Source: Nanobdellota archaeon (GTDB taxonomy: Archaea > Nanobdellota > Nanobdellia > Pacearchaeales > GW2011-AR1). From it: DNA of 14,386 nucleotides. Below, one piece after another: positions 6,137-12,497 of this stretch; the stretch's first letter is position 1, and each line of letters starts with the position of its first letter. The position numbers and the translations under genes were made by a program. Below the pieces are notes generated by a model. It was not told the origin of the DNA. It did no database searches and saw only the letters and a program-made list of their open reading frames with translations. The stretch lies in contig JAHIVR010000198.1 of assembly GCA_018816625.1 (NCBI GenBank), forward strand, positions 1-14,386, given 5' to 3'.

Positions 6137-6165
6137 CATTATTGTTGTCTAAAATGATATAAATC

Positions 6166-6173
6166 TTTATAAA
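6166..6173 (+). promoter_or_regulatory. TATA box for the 153-residue membrane protein
   Basis: TTTATAAA is centred about 29 bases before the ATG at 6199. No Shine-Dalgarno sequence follows, which fits a leaderless or nearly leaderless transcript. Confidence 0.6.
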
Positions 6174-6198
6174 TGGTACTCTCCAAATTTACAACAGA

Positions 6199-6660
6199 AT
6201 GAAAGAAGGATTACCAGAAACAGCATTAAGGTTTGTTGTGAAGGGTGTAGCTAAAACAGCCATAGGCTTCGGAGCCGTGCAAGTTGCAGGAATGGCTATA
6301 AACGGATTCAAAAATCCACAAAGAGGGGAGTATGATTCTAAGGCCATGCCTCTAGCAAATATTGCAACAAACGCTATAACCTACGCACCAGTACCAGGAA
6401 GCGAATACGGTCTTGTAAATAATGCAAGAGAAAATTTTGTGGGTGGTGCTTATTTCGCTGTTCCTCTAGTTCTTTATCTAGCCGGTCACTGGCTCTGGCA
6501 AAAAACCTCTAAACACGAAGGGAAAGGATGGGGAGAATCCGAAACAGGAACAGCTGCAAGAAGACAAAAGACTAAAAACAAAAAAGCCAAGGCCGCAACT
6601 GCAGAAGCAAGAAAACTTCAGAGCAGAATGAGTGAATTAGAAGAAGCTATGCGACAATAA
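6199..6660 (+). CDS. Membrane protein with basic tail and coiled coil
   Basis: This 153-residue protein is of unknown function. Residues 12-36 form an Ala/Gly-rich, weakly hydrophobic helix and 82-100 (AYFAVPLVLYLAGHWLW) a clear membrane segment. A soluble tail of about 50 residues follows: a Gly/Ser stretch, a block of Lys/Arg/Ala (121-133), then a predicted coiled coil (ARKLQSRMSELEEAM, 137-151). Basic residues flanking the second helix suggest that the tail is cytoplasmic. It has its own TATA box and is divergent from the thermosome operon. The basic tail might contact nucleic acid or the membrane surface, but nothing proves this. Confidence 0.7.
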   Translation: MKEGLPETALRFVVKGVAKTAIGFGAVQVAGMAINGFKNPQRGEYDSKAMPLANIATNAITYAPVPGSEYGLVNNARENFVGGAYFAVPLVLYLAGHWLWQKTSKHEGKGWGESETGTAARRQKTKNKKAKAATAEARKLQSRMSELEEAMRQ

Positions 6661-6714
6661 ATTCCTCTTTTAAACATTCTTATCCTATAGACGTTATTTT
6701 AATTTTGGAGAATA

Positions 6715-6722
6715 TTTATATA
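6715..6722 (+). promoter_or_regulatory. TATA box for the CBS-domain gene
   Basis: TTTATATA is centred about 26 bases before the ATG at 6744. It fixes that ATG as the start, since the frame is open back to a TTG at 6705 that would precede the box. Confidence 0.65.
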
Positions 6723-6743
6723 CAAGTGCAACCTCTGTTTCTA

Positions 6744-7301
6744 ATGGAGAAAGTGTTGGTTTCCGATATTATGACTCGGAATCCCATTACCATCAGTCCA
6801 GAAACAAACCTTCTAGAGTGCGCAAAAAAGATTGTTAAAAAAAAGGTTGGTAGTCTACTTCTTGTTGATAAAAAAAGACTTGTAGGATTTATAGCAGAAA
6901 AAGATATTCTATGGGCGCTAGTAAAAAAATCAAAACAAGATCTTAAAACAATAAAAGCTATTGATATTTCACCAAAAAAAATAGCCACAGTTAAGCCATC
7001 AACCTCTTTAAAAGAAGCCTTAAGTAAAATGAAAAAGCTAAAATTTGAAAGGCTACCAGTAATACATGAGGGAGAGATTGCCGGAATAATAACTGTTAAA
7101 GATATTCTTAACTTCAACCCAGAGATATACCCAGAACTAGAAGAATTTGCCAAAATAAGGGAAGAGTCAAAAAAATTAAAGCTAATAAAAGAAGCAAAAA
7201 GAAAAAGAAGGGATGGTGTCTGTGAAGAATGTGGTAATTTCAACATACTCTATATGGTTCACGGACGTCTTGTATGCGACTCGTGTAGAGATGACATCTA
7301 G
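6744..7301 (+). CDS. Two-CBS-domain protein with C-terminal zinc ribbon
   Basis: This is a 185-residue protein. A first CBS domain (about residues 3-60: VSDIMTRNPITISPETNLLE, then VGSLLLVDKKRLVGFIAEKDIL) and a second (about 70-127: KIATVKPSTSLKEALSKMKK, then ERLPVIHEGEIAGIITVKDIL) form a Bateman module, which in other proteins binds adenosine nucleotides or SAM as an energy or metabolite sensor. A charged helix (130-157) leads to Cys160-x2-Cys163 and Cys178-x2-Cys181, a small zinc ribbon that could bind nucleic acid or protein. CBS pairs with a terminal zinc ribbon are known among archaeal proteins. It stands alone under its own promoter, so its partner is not shown. Confidence 0.88.
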   Translation: MEKVLVSDIMTRNPITISPETNLLECAKKIVKKKVGSLLLVDKKRLVGFIAEKDILWALVKKSKQDLKTIKAIDISPKKIATVKPSTSLKEALSKMKKLKFERLPVIHEGEIAGIITVKDILNFNPEIYPELEEFAKIREESKKLKLIKEAKRKRRDGVCEECGNFNILYMVHGRLVCDSCRDDI

Positions 7302-7422
7302 TTCTACAAAACATATTTAAATAGTTTTTACCTTCCAGAATAAAGAAAGGGAATTAATCCGGATCATCAGAGGCAAAGAAAGAGCCAGGGATGCTGGATA
7401 TAAAACCCGCAGGAGGTTTTAA
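7302..7422 (+). promoter_or_regulatory. Promoter and unusually long leader with Shine-Dalgarno site
   Basis: A TATA-like CATATTTAAATAG (7312-7324) is followed by about 75-80 bases before the ATG at 7423. GGAGG (7411-7415) stands seven bases before that ATG and decides the start. Most genes here are leaderless, so a leader of this length is an exception. It contains a small hairpin (CCAG-GGATG-CTGG, about 7384-7396) and an ATG at 7391 that opens a 22-codon frame without a good ribosome site. No known riboswitch was recognised. Confidence 0.5.
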
Positions 7423-7929
7423 ATGTCCGAATCAGAAACAATTTTTTCAAGTAAAATAAAATACGTTGGAGTGTTTTCCTTTTCAGAATTCTATCAATTT
7501 TGTTATGATTGGCTTACAGAAGAGACAGGACTAGGAATCCAGGAAGATAAATATGTTGAAAAGATACAAGGAGACTCAAAAAACATAGATGTGGGATGGA
7601 CGGGAGAAAGGAAGGTTACAGATTATTTCAAATATAAAATAAAAGTAAAGTTTAGAGTCATTGGATTAAAAAAAATAGAAATAATGCGTGATGGAGTAAA
7701 AGAGAAAACAAACGAAGGAAGTGTTGAGGTGACGGCAAAATCAGATTTAGTTAGAGACTATGAGGGAAAGTTTGAATTAAGTGCTTTTAGAAAAACCCTG
7801 AGGGGGATGTATGAAAAGTGGGTAATTCCTTCCAGAGTTGAACAATACGAAGATAAATTAATAAATAGTTCGGATGAATTCTTAAATCAAGCAAAAGCCT
7901 GGCTTGACCTAGAGGGGAAGAAGGGATAA
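7423..7929 (+). CDS. Conserved DPANN-type protein of unknown function
   Basis: This is a 168-residue soluble protein, rich in aromatic and charged residues. Notable stretches are FSFSEFYQFCYDWLTEETGL (19-38), DVGWTGERKVTDYFKYKIKV (56-75) and LRGMYEKWVIP (126-136). The middle looks like alternating beta strands and the C-terminus is helical. From memory, proteins with this FSEFYxFCYDWLTEE start recur in DPANN archaea with no known role. A strong GGAGG supports the ATG. Its stop overlaps the next start (TAATG), so it is probably translated together with a small tail-anchored protein, which suggests the two act together at the membrane. Confidence 0.8.
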   Translation: MSESETIFSSKIKYVGVFSFSEFYQFCYDWLTEETGLGIQEDKYVEKIQGDSKNIDVGWTGERKVTDYFKYKIKVKFRVIGLKKIEIMRDGVKEKTNEGSVEVTAKSDLVRDYEGKFELSAFRKTLRGMYEKWVIPSRVEQYEDKLINSSDEFLNQAKAWLDLEGKKG

Positions 7930-8147
7930 TGGCTAGAACAAAGAAGGCCCAGGTTCCTGTAGAAGAGACAAACCTTGAAATAACCACAGAAAAAAAGGAG
8001 ATTAAAAACACATCTCCTCTCCCAAAAGACCAAGAACTAGGCCCAACAGAACAGTCAAAATCCCCTAAAGGATGGTTAATTAAGACAATAATAACCCTTC
8101 TCATAATAGGGATAGTTATTTCGGGTTATTTCCTTTTTTTTACGTAA
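7929..8147 (+). CDS. Small tail-anchored membrane protein
   Basis: This is a 72-residue protein. Residues 1-47 are hydrophilic and rich in Lys, Glu, Thr and Pro; 48-71 (GWLIKTIITLLIIGIVISGY) are one membrane helix at the very C-terminus, so the N-terminal part most likely faces the cytoplasm. Its start overlaps the upstream stop, giving a two-gene operon. The low-complexity N-terminus carries no recognisable motif. It could serve as a membrane tether for its partner; this is inferred only from gene order. Confidence 0.7.
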   Translation: MARTKKAQVPVEETNLEITTEKKEIKNTSPLPKDQELGPTEQSKSPKGWLIKTIITLLIIGIVISGYFLFFT

Positions 8148-8170
8148 ATAGCTAATTCATAACCGAAATC

Positions 8171-8178
8171 CTTATATA
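8171..8178 (+). promoter_or_regulatory. TATA box for the Ig-like anchored protein
   Basis: CTTATATA is centred 25 bases before the ATG at 8200, with no Shine-Dalgarno sequence between, fitting a leaderless transcript. Confidence 0.6.
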
Positions 8179-8199
8179 CAAATTTCCTCTAATTTTTCT

Positions 8200-9576
8200 A
8201 TGAAAAAGATAGGTATCTTATTATTGATGTTATTAGTTCTTCCAACAATTTTAGCTGTAGATCTGGATGTAAAAAAAGTTAGTTCTAATGAAGTAATGGT
8301 TCTTGGAATTGATAGGCCTGCAACCTTTGATCTAGAAATAACCAACAATGGACCTTCAGATTATTTTGAATTTTACAATCTTCTTGGATTTAGAATATTT
8401 CCTTTAGAAAAAATATCTATCGCTAATGGAGAAACGAAAAACATAACTCTCTCAATAAGGCCACTAGGAGATCTTGGGGCAGTTGGTCCCTACACACTAA
8501 CATATTTTATAAGGGGCCAAGATGATTCTGAAGTAGAAAAAAAACTTACATTAAAAAAAATTGAACTAAAAGATGCTTTTGAAATAAGTTCCGGTGGATT
8601 AAATCCAGAATCCAACTCTGTTGAAATTCTTCTTAAAAATACAGAAAAATTTGATTTTGGAAAGACAAATATAAAGTTTAGCTCAGCGTTTTTTGAATTT
8701 GAAGAAGAAACAAACATAGGACCAAACGAACAAAAGAGTTTTGTTGTTGAACTAGAGCAGGAAGATTATAAACTCCTTACTGCGGGGTTCTACACAATGA
8801 ATGCAGAAATAAAAGTTCAGAACCAGATAGCAGAAATAGAAGGGACACTAAAATTTGAAGAGAAAAGTATTGTAACAGAACAAGAAAAAGATTATGGTTT
8901 TTTTATCTTTACCAAGATAATAAAGAAAACAAACGAGGGGAACTCTCTAGCAAAAATAGAAACAAAAATAAACAAAAATATAATTTCTAGATTATTCACA
9001 ACATTCAGCCCAGACCCAGACAACGTTGAAAGACACGGCCTTACCGTAGAATATACCTGGAATAAAAGAATAAATCCCGGAGAATCTTTTGAAGTTTCAA
9101 TAAAAACAAACTATCTCTTCCCGCTTATTGTAATAATTCTAATTGTGGCAGTGGTATTACTTGCAAAACAATATACAAAAACAAACCTTGTATTAAGAAA
9201 AAGAGTTACATTTGTTAAAGCAAAGGGTGGAGAGTTTGCTCTTAAAGTATCTGTCTTCATAAGTGCTAAGAAATACATAGAAAAAATACAGGTCTTTGAT
9301 AAACTTCCACCATTGGTAAAGATATACGAAAGATTTGGTGGGGAGAAACCAAAGAGAATTAATGAAAAGCTAAAGCGACTTGAATGGGATTTTGAAAAAC
9401 TAGAAGCCGGAGAAACAAGAATGATATCTTATATTATTTATTCGAAAGTTGGAGTTTTAGGAAAATTCGCACTTCCAGAAACAAGAGCAATTTACGAAAA
9501 GGACGGAAAGATACACGAAACAGAATCAAACAAAGCATTCTTTGTAGCAGAGCAGGGCATAATGAGGGAAGAATAA
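8200..9576 (+). CDS. Secreted Ig-like protein with one membrane anchor
   Basis: This is a 458-residue protein. A signal peptide (residues 1-19, KKIGILLLMLLVLPTILA) is followed by about 285 extracellular residues in two beta-rich repeats. Each looks like an Ig-like or NEW3-type domain: VLGIDRPATFDLEITNNGPS with NGETKNITLSIRP, then VEILLKNTEKFDFG with GPNEQKSFVVELEQ. A membrane helix (305-323) leads to about 135 cytoplasmic residues with another beta-domain-like pattern (FALKVSVFISAKKYIEKIQV, LEAGETRMISYII). Having beta domains on both sides of the membrane is unusual for a simple surface adhesin. The next gene starts one base after its stop. A cell-surface structural or signalling role is likely but not shown. 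Confidence 0.8.
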   Translation: MKKIGILLLMLLVLPTILAVDLDVKKVSSNEVMVLGIDRPATFDLEITNNGPSDYFEFYNLLGFRIFPLEKISIANGETKNITLSIRPLGDLGAVGPYTLTYFIRGQDDSEVEKKLTLKKIELKDAFEISSGGLNPESNSVEILLKNTEKFDFGKTNIKFSSAFFEFEEETNIGPNEQKSFVVELEQEDYKLLTAGFYTMNAEIKVQNQIAEIEGTLKFEEKSIVTEQEKDYGFFIFTKIIKKTNEGNSLAKIETKINKNIISRLFTTFSPDPDNVERHGLTVEYTWNKRINPGESFEVSIKTNYLFPLIVIILIVAVVLLAKQYTKTNLVLRKRVTFVKAKGGEFALKVSVFISAKKYIEKIQVFDKLPPLVKIYERFGGEKPKRINEKLKRLEWDFEKLEAGETRMISYIIYSKVGVLGKFALPETRAIYEKDGKIHETESNKAFFVAEQGIMREE

Positions 9577-9577
9577 A

Positions 9578-9934
9578 ATGAAAAGAAGATATCCCATAAG
9601 TCCAAATTTTAGAAAGGCTTTAGAAACACAATTAGGAGATGATGATAAAATAGAGGTTACAGTTACTGTTTCTGATGGTGACGGACTGGCCAAACTGATA
9701 GGATTAATGTCTGGCAGATTGAATCTGACTCCAGAAAATCTTCCAGAATACATGGCAAAAAAAACAGGACATAAAGTTACAGCAGACACACTAAAAGATA
9801 CAAGAGGGATATGTATAAGCCTATCAAAAAGAAGAATATTTATGCTTGCAGAACAAACATATGTAGAATCACTAACCCCCTCTAAACATTATATTACTAT
9901 TGGAGATCCCACAACATGGGAGCAACTTCACTGA
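9578..9934 (+). CDS. Orphan partner of the Ig-like membrane protein
   Basis: This is a 118-residue soluble protein, unrecognised. It has an acidic turn (GDDDKIEVTVTVSDGDGLAK, residues 20-39), a helix (LAKLIGLMSG), and a mixed C-terminal half ending TWEQLH. The gene begins one base after the stop of the anchored protein, so both are in one transcript, and it may bind the cytoplasmic domain of that protein. No membrane segment, cysteine cluster or catalytic motif is present apart from a single Cys. Confidence 0.65.
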   Translation: MKRRYPISPNFRKALETQLGDDDKIEVTVTVSDGDGLAKLIGLMSGRLNLTPENLPEYMAKKTGHKVTADTLKDTRGICISLSKRRIFMLAEQTYVESLTPSKHYITIGDPTTWEQLH

Positions 9935-9975
9935 GGAATTCCTTCATCTAAACAATATGATCTGATTTATCCATT

Positions 9976-10389
9976 TTAGTTCCTCAATTTATATTCTCTA
10001 TTTGCTCCAACCCTTATTCCCATTACAGTTTTACACTTAATCTTCTCGGCTTCCGTAACAATCATTTCATCTCCACTCCCTCTTGTTCTCCAAGCATAAC
10101 CCAATTCCTTTCTTCCTTCTCTCAAAGTAAGATCATAGTGAGTGCTAAGCGGAGTAAGGGATCTTTCCACTACAATTCCACTATTCAATTCAATAACTCC
10201 TCCTCTTGGATGGGTTTCATCAAGAAGTCTGGCAACCTCCAAAAATTGACTTGTTCTGGGTCCTCCTTTAGCAAATAAACATTCTTCAGCAACAATATCT
10301 AAAGGGCTTCCGGAACTTTCGCCCATTTCAACATCAGCTTCATCCTCAAAACCCTCAAATTCTGTATTCGAATCCATATTAAAGTCCAT
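9976..10389 (-). CDS. Orphan acidic-N-terminus protein
   Basis: This is a 137-residue soluble protein without a recognised family, last gene of a three-gene minus-strand unit. The first 30 residues are strongly acidic (EFEGFEDEADVEMGESSG). Residues 40-137 are mixed, with beta-like stretches such as GVIELNSGIVVERS and KELGYAWRTRGSGDEMIVTE. The ATG at 10389 is used; an in-frame ATG at 10377 is possible. A 22-base gap separates it from the preceding gene, with TTTTAAAAA in it that might be a weak internal promoter. Three Cys are scattered and form no motif. Confidence 0.65.
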   Translation of the reverse strand: MDFNMDSNTEFEGFEDEADVEMGESSGSPLDIVAEECLFAKGGPRTSQFLEVARLLDETHPRGGVIELNSGIVVERSLTPLSTHYDLTLREGRKELGYAWRTRGSGDEMIVTEAEKIKCKTVMGIRVGANREYKLRN

Positions 10390-10411
10390 AAACTCTTGTT
10401 TTTAAAAGTAT

Positions 10412-11038
10412 CTAATCATACTCAGAAAGGTGAGGAATAACCAGAGTATCCATTGCCTGTTCAAGAGTCATTGGTTGTCCGTTTGAAAATCTAACAATCT
10501 CTTTATCTCTATTAGCTAAATTATGCTTTTCAGCATCCTCCGGAGTTCTTACAAATATAGCAACCTTCCCTTCAGCAAGTATTGTTCCCTCGTTATCTAC
10601 AGCAATATCATTGACCTTTACCTGATAACCCTTTCTTTCAAGTTCAGAAACAACCTCTGGAATTCTATGTTTTTGCAAAACATTTGTCTGCCATCTATAG
10701 CCAACAGCCGTCAAAGGATGATAACATCCTAATTCATCTCTATTAACTCCCAAATGATGCTCGGCATAAGTCTTTGGGTTGGTTACCTCTCCATCAGAAA
10801 GTGTAACCCTTTTACTAGCTTCTCTTGTAAAAAGATCTACCATGTATGCAGGCCTCTCCGTCCCGTCAGGGCTAACAGAAAGTTCAGAAATCCTTACGCC
10901 AAGTCCACTTCTATTGAATTCCCTAATAGTATCAGAAACCCCGTCTCTTGGAAATGTCCCGGCAAACTCCCATCCTAACCTATTTAACGCAAAAAGATGT
11001 TTCCCAAGATTTAATTTTCTCTTAGAAACAGCCCTCAT
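10412..11038 (-). CDS. Orphan protein with two internal repeats
   Basis: This is a 208-residue soluble protein of unknown function. Residues 18-60 and 109-152 are diverged copies of one module: LNRLGWEF aligns with LTAVGYRW, then VSDTIREFNRSGLGVRISEL with IPEVVSELERKGYQVKVNDI, then SVSPDGT with AVDNEGT. Each module reads as strand, helix, strand, turn, and is followed by a variable part. The duplication implies a two-domain or pseudo-dimeric fold. The gene starts one base after a 44-residue gene, so they are cotranscribed. No catalytic residues are conserved between the copies, which favours a binding role, but this is inference. Confidence 0.7.
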   Translation of the reverse strand: MRAVSKRKLNLGKHLFALNRLGWEFAGTFPRDGVSDTIREFNRSGLGVRISELSVSPDGTERPAYMVDLFTREASKRVTLSDGEVTNPKTYAEHHLGVNRDELGCYHPLTAVGYRWQTNVLQKHRIPEVVSELERKGYQVKVNDIAVDNEGTILAEGKVAIFVRTPEDAEKHNLANRDKEIVRFSNGQPMTLEQAMDTLVIPHLSEYD

Positions 11039-11039
11039 T

Positions 11040-11174
11040 TTACAACATCCCCATTCTTAGAATGTCTTTACACTGAGAAATTGTTTCAGAATCCTTCTCT
11101 TCTTCATATCTTCTTATCATTTCAATTAATTCTGCCTTACTGAGCTTCATTAATTGCTGATTATCTTTTTCCAT
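11040..11174 (-). CDS. Very small helical protein, first in operon
   Basis: This 44-residue protein begins MEKDNQQLMKLSKAELIEMI and ends CKDILRMGML. It is almost entirely helical and charged, with heptad-like spacing of Leu and Ile that would suit a coiled coil. The ATG at 11174 is chosen since a TATA box lies about 25 bases before it; longer in-frame starts would lie upstream of that box. One base separates its stop from the next ATG. It may be a binding partner of the 208-residue protein or a leader that drives its translation. Confidence 0.55.
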   Translation of the reverse strand: MEKDNQQLMKLSKAELIEMIRRYEEEKDSETISQCKDILRMGML

Positions 11175-11195
11175 GTCTTTTCTAAGAACCCGAAC

Positions 11196-11203
11196 TTTAT
11201 AAA
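11196..11203 (-). promoter_or_regulatory. TATA box of the 44/208/137-residue operon
   Basis: TTTATAAA is centred about 25 bases before the ATG at 11174, the same arrangement as the other leaderless genes in this window. Confidence 0.6.
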
Positions 11204-11292
11204 TGTTACTATTTGTAACCACTAGCAAATGACATTAATATCATTTATCCCCAAGATCTTGAATCCCAAAAATAAACAAAAAATAATTCTTT

Positions 11293-11307
11293 ATTAAAAA
11301 AATAAAA
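11293..11307 (-). terminator. T-rich stop signal after tRNA-Tyr
   Basis: The tRNA 3' end is followed at once by TTTTATTTTTTTAAT on the minus strand. The same pattern follows the tRNA-like segment at 2544, so it is likely the usual tRNA terminator of this genome. Confidence 0.5.
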
Positions 11308-11461
11308 TCCCTCCACCCAGACTCGAACTGGGGATCTCCCGGGCACTGCATAAGCAGCAAACAAGAACCGGCTACTCAGGTTTCATTTATTATCTGTGAA
11401 TATAACAGACTATCCACCCTATTCTACAGCCAGGCGCTTTAAACCACTAAGCTATGGAGGG
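11308..11461 (-). tRNA. tRNA-Tyr(GTA) with intron
   Basis: The acceptor strands CCCTCCA and TGGAGGG pair perfectly, giving the C1-G72 pair that marks archaeal tyrosine tRNAs, with A as discriminator. The D-arm is GCTTAGTGGTTTAAAGC. The anticodon stem CCTGG/CCGGG holds the loop CTGTAGC with GTA at 11427-11425, and the T-arm is CCCAG-TTCGAGT-CTGGG. An 80-base intron sits after position 37; the mature tRNA is 74 bases and CCA is not encoded. The upstream promoter is not clear. Confidence 0.94.
11344..11423 (-). other. tRNA-Tyr intron (80 bases, BHB type)
   Basis: Loop bases 32-35 (CTGT) pair with GCAG near the intron 3' end (one G-U), flanked by three-base bulges AG^A and TG^C. This is the standard 37/38 site for archaeal splicing endonuclease. 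Tyrosine tRNA introns are common in archaea. Confidence 0.85.
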
Positions 11462-11592
11462 ACATATTGTACATACAGCACAGAAGAAATTTTCCACTGC
11501 ACTGGACTATTTTTGTAGGTTTGGTCTCTTTAAATAATTAACTGAAGTGGTTAAGAAGAAAGAATTAAAAAACAAAGTTAATTAATTGCTTT

Positions 11593-11919
11593 ATGGCTTA
11601 CAGAGTATATACCACTGAAAGCTTTGAAAAAGAGATTCTAAAATTAGCCGAATCAGACAAACAAGTTATTCAAAAGATATTTCTTCAATTAAAATAAAAT
11701 CCCTATGTTGGAGATCAGATAAGATATAAGTTTTTCCGTGAAAAAAGAATAAGGGAGAAGAGAGTTTATTATTTGGTTTATGATGATTTAAAGATTGTCT
11801 TAATGGTTGCCATAAGTGGAAAGAAAGCGCAGAAAGAAACCATAGATAAAGTTGTAAAATATTTTAAAGAATACAAAGAATATGCAGAAAAATTAAGCAA
11901 CTCTTCTTACTCTTCCTGA
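11593..11919 (+). pseudogene. RelE-family toxin, broken by one stop codon
   Basis: The frame starts MAYRVYTTESFEKEILKLAE and, after a TAA at codon 35 (11695-11697), continues in the same frame with NPYVGDQIRYKFFREKRIRE and VYYLVYDDLKIVLMVAISGK to a TGA at 11917-11919. This is the whole RelE/ParE-type toxin fold, about 108 codons. In this family such toxins cut mRNA on the ribosome; Arg and Lys residues of the FFREKRIREKR region match the basic active face. The TAA replaces a residue just before NPYVG, where relatives usually have Glu or Asp (GAA to TAA is one change), so the gene is most likely inactive. Its 3' end overlaps the convergent AbrB-like gene by 27 bases. A sequencing error or stop readthrough would also explain the frame. 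Confidence 0.8.
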
Positions 11920-12099
11920 TTTTAAATCTTCCAGTCCTTCCTTGAACTGTCTTACTAAATCCAAATCTATTTTCTTTAAAACTATCATGTCATTCATTTT
12001 CTCAATTCCAAGGACAGATCCTTCTCCAATGTTTAATTCAGCCCTTATCTTTTGAGGAATTACAATCTGACCTTTTGAACTTATTTTTGTTATTTCCAT
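11893..12099 (-). CDS. AbrB/MazE-type antitoxin or regulator
   Basis: This is a 68-residue protein. Residues 1-45 are a SpoVT-AbrB swapped-hairpin DNA-binding domain (MEITKISSKGQIVIPQKIRA, then LNIGEGSVLGIEKMNDMIVLKK). The C-terminal helix (50-68, LVRQFKEGLEDLKSGRVRRV) is the kind that wraps a RelE-type toxin, from memory of archaeal AbrB-RelE pairs. The start at 12099 follows the domain boundary; the frame upstream is open but carries no family sequence. It is convergent with the broken toxin, whereas such pairs are normally one operon with the antitoxin first. It may now serve another toxin or act as a plain repressor. Confidence 0.85.
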   Translation of the reverse strand: MEITKISSKGQIVIPQKIRAELNIGEGSVLGIEKMNDMIVLKKIDLDLVRQFKEGLEDLKSGRVRRVA

Positions 12100-12102
12100 T
12101 AT

Positions 12103-12133
12103 GTAAGAAAGTAAGATTTTCCCACTTTTAAAT
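12103..12133 (-). promoter_or_regulatory. Promoter with possible operator of the AbrB-type gene
   Basis: A TATA-like ATTTAAAAG (12125-12133, minus strand) is centred about 30 bases before the ATG at 12099. Between the two is a direct repeat CTTAC-TTT-CTTAC (12103-12115, minus strand) with an eight-base period. AbrB-type antitoxins usually repress their own gene, and a repeat at the predicted start of transcription is where such an operator would lie. Confidence 0.35.
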
Positions 12134-12180
12134 GTTTGTATGGAAAACATTCTTTTATATCTTAAAAACAAAACCAAACT

Positions 12181-12188
12181 TTTATAAA
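12181..12188 (+). promoter_or_regulatory. TATA box of the three-gene membrane operon
   Basis: TTTATAAA is centred about 38 bases before the ATG at 12222. Transcription should start near 12210, and GAGGAG (12213-12218) would then be the Shine-Dalgarno site at the mRNA 5' end. Confidence 0.55.
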
Positions 12189-12221
12189 ATTAAACTACCT
12201 TCTCCAGCATAAGAGGAGAAA

Positions 12222-12497
12222 ATGGAACCAATAGTTTTTGCTGGCATTTTAGGAGGAATTGGGGGATTAACAAGAGGGGTTGTAGGATTATTAAAAGCTC
12301 TTTCTCTAAAAAGAAAAATTTTATGGCCTTATTATGGAGTAACTGTAGCAATTGCAATTATTATAGGTATTTTTATAGGAATAATATTTGATTTTGACCC
12401 AAGACTAAGTCTTCTTGCAGGTTATGCTGGAACAGATATTCTTGAAGGAATCTACAAATCTTTCAAAGTAGACAAGGTTTATGTGAGGAAGAAATGA
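12222..12497 (+). CDS. Small polytopic membrane protein, DPANN-type
   Basis: This is a 91-residue protein with three hydrophobic stretches: residues 4-27 (Gly-rich, GILGGIGGLTRGVVGLLKAL), 35-57 (WPYYGVTVAIAIIIGIFIGI) and a shorter one at 61-70. The C-terminus is basic (KVDKVYVRKK). It recalls small holin-like proteins and, from memory, a family widespread in DPANN archaea with LSLLAGYAGTDILEGIYK near the end; that motif is present here at 62-79. GAGGAG precedes the ATG. Its end overlaps the next start by ATGA, so it is coupled to the anchored Cys-rich protein. Pore formation is a guess from the resemblance only. Confidence 0.75.
   Translation: MEPIVFAGILGGIGGLTRGVVGLLKALSLKRKILWPYYGVTVAIAIIIGIFIGIIFDFDPRLSLLAGYAGTDILEGIYKSFKVDKVYVRKK

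Noticed and set aside
6716..7246. A 176-codon minus-strand frame
   Set aside because: It lies fully antisense to the CBS-domain gene, has no promoter and reads as Phe/Ser-rich shadow sequence.
7787..8104. A 105-codon minus-strand frame
   Set aside because: It is antisense across two coupled plus-strand genes with a sound ribosome site.
11695..11697. Recoding of the toxin stop (selenocysteine, pyrrolysine or readthrough)
   Set aside because: The codon is TAA, which is not used for either amino acid, and no special structure was seen; a nonsense mutation is simpler.
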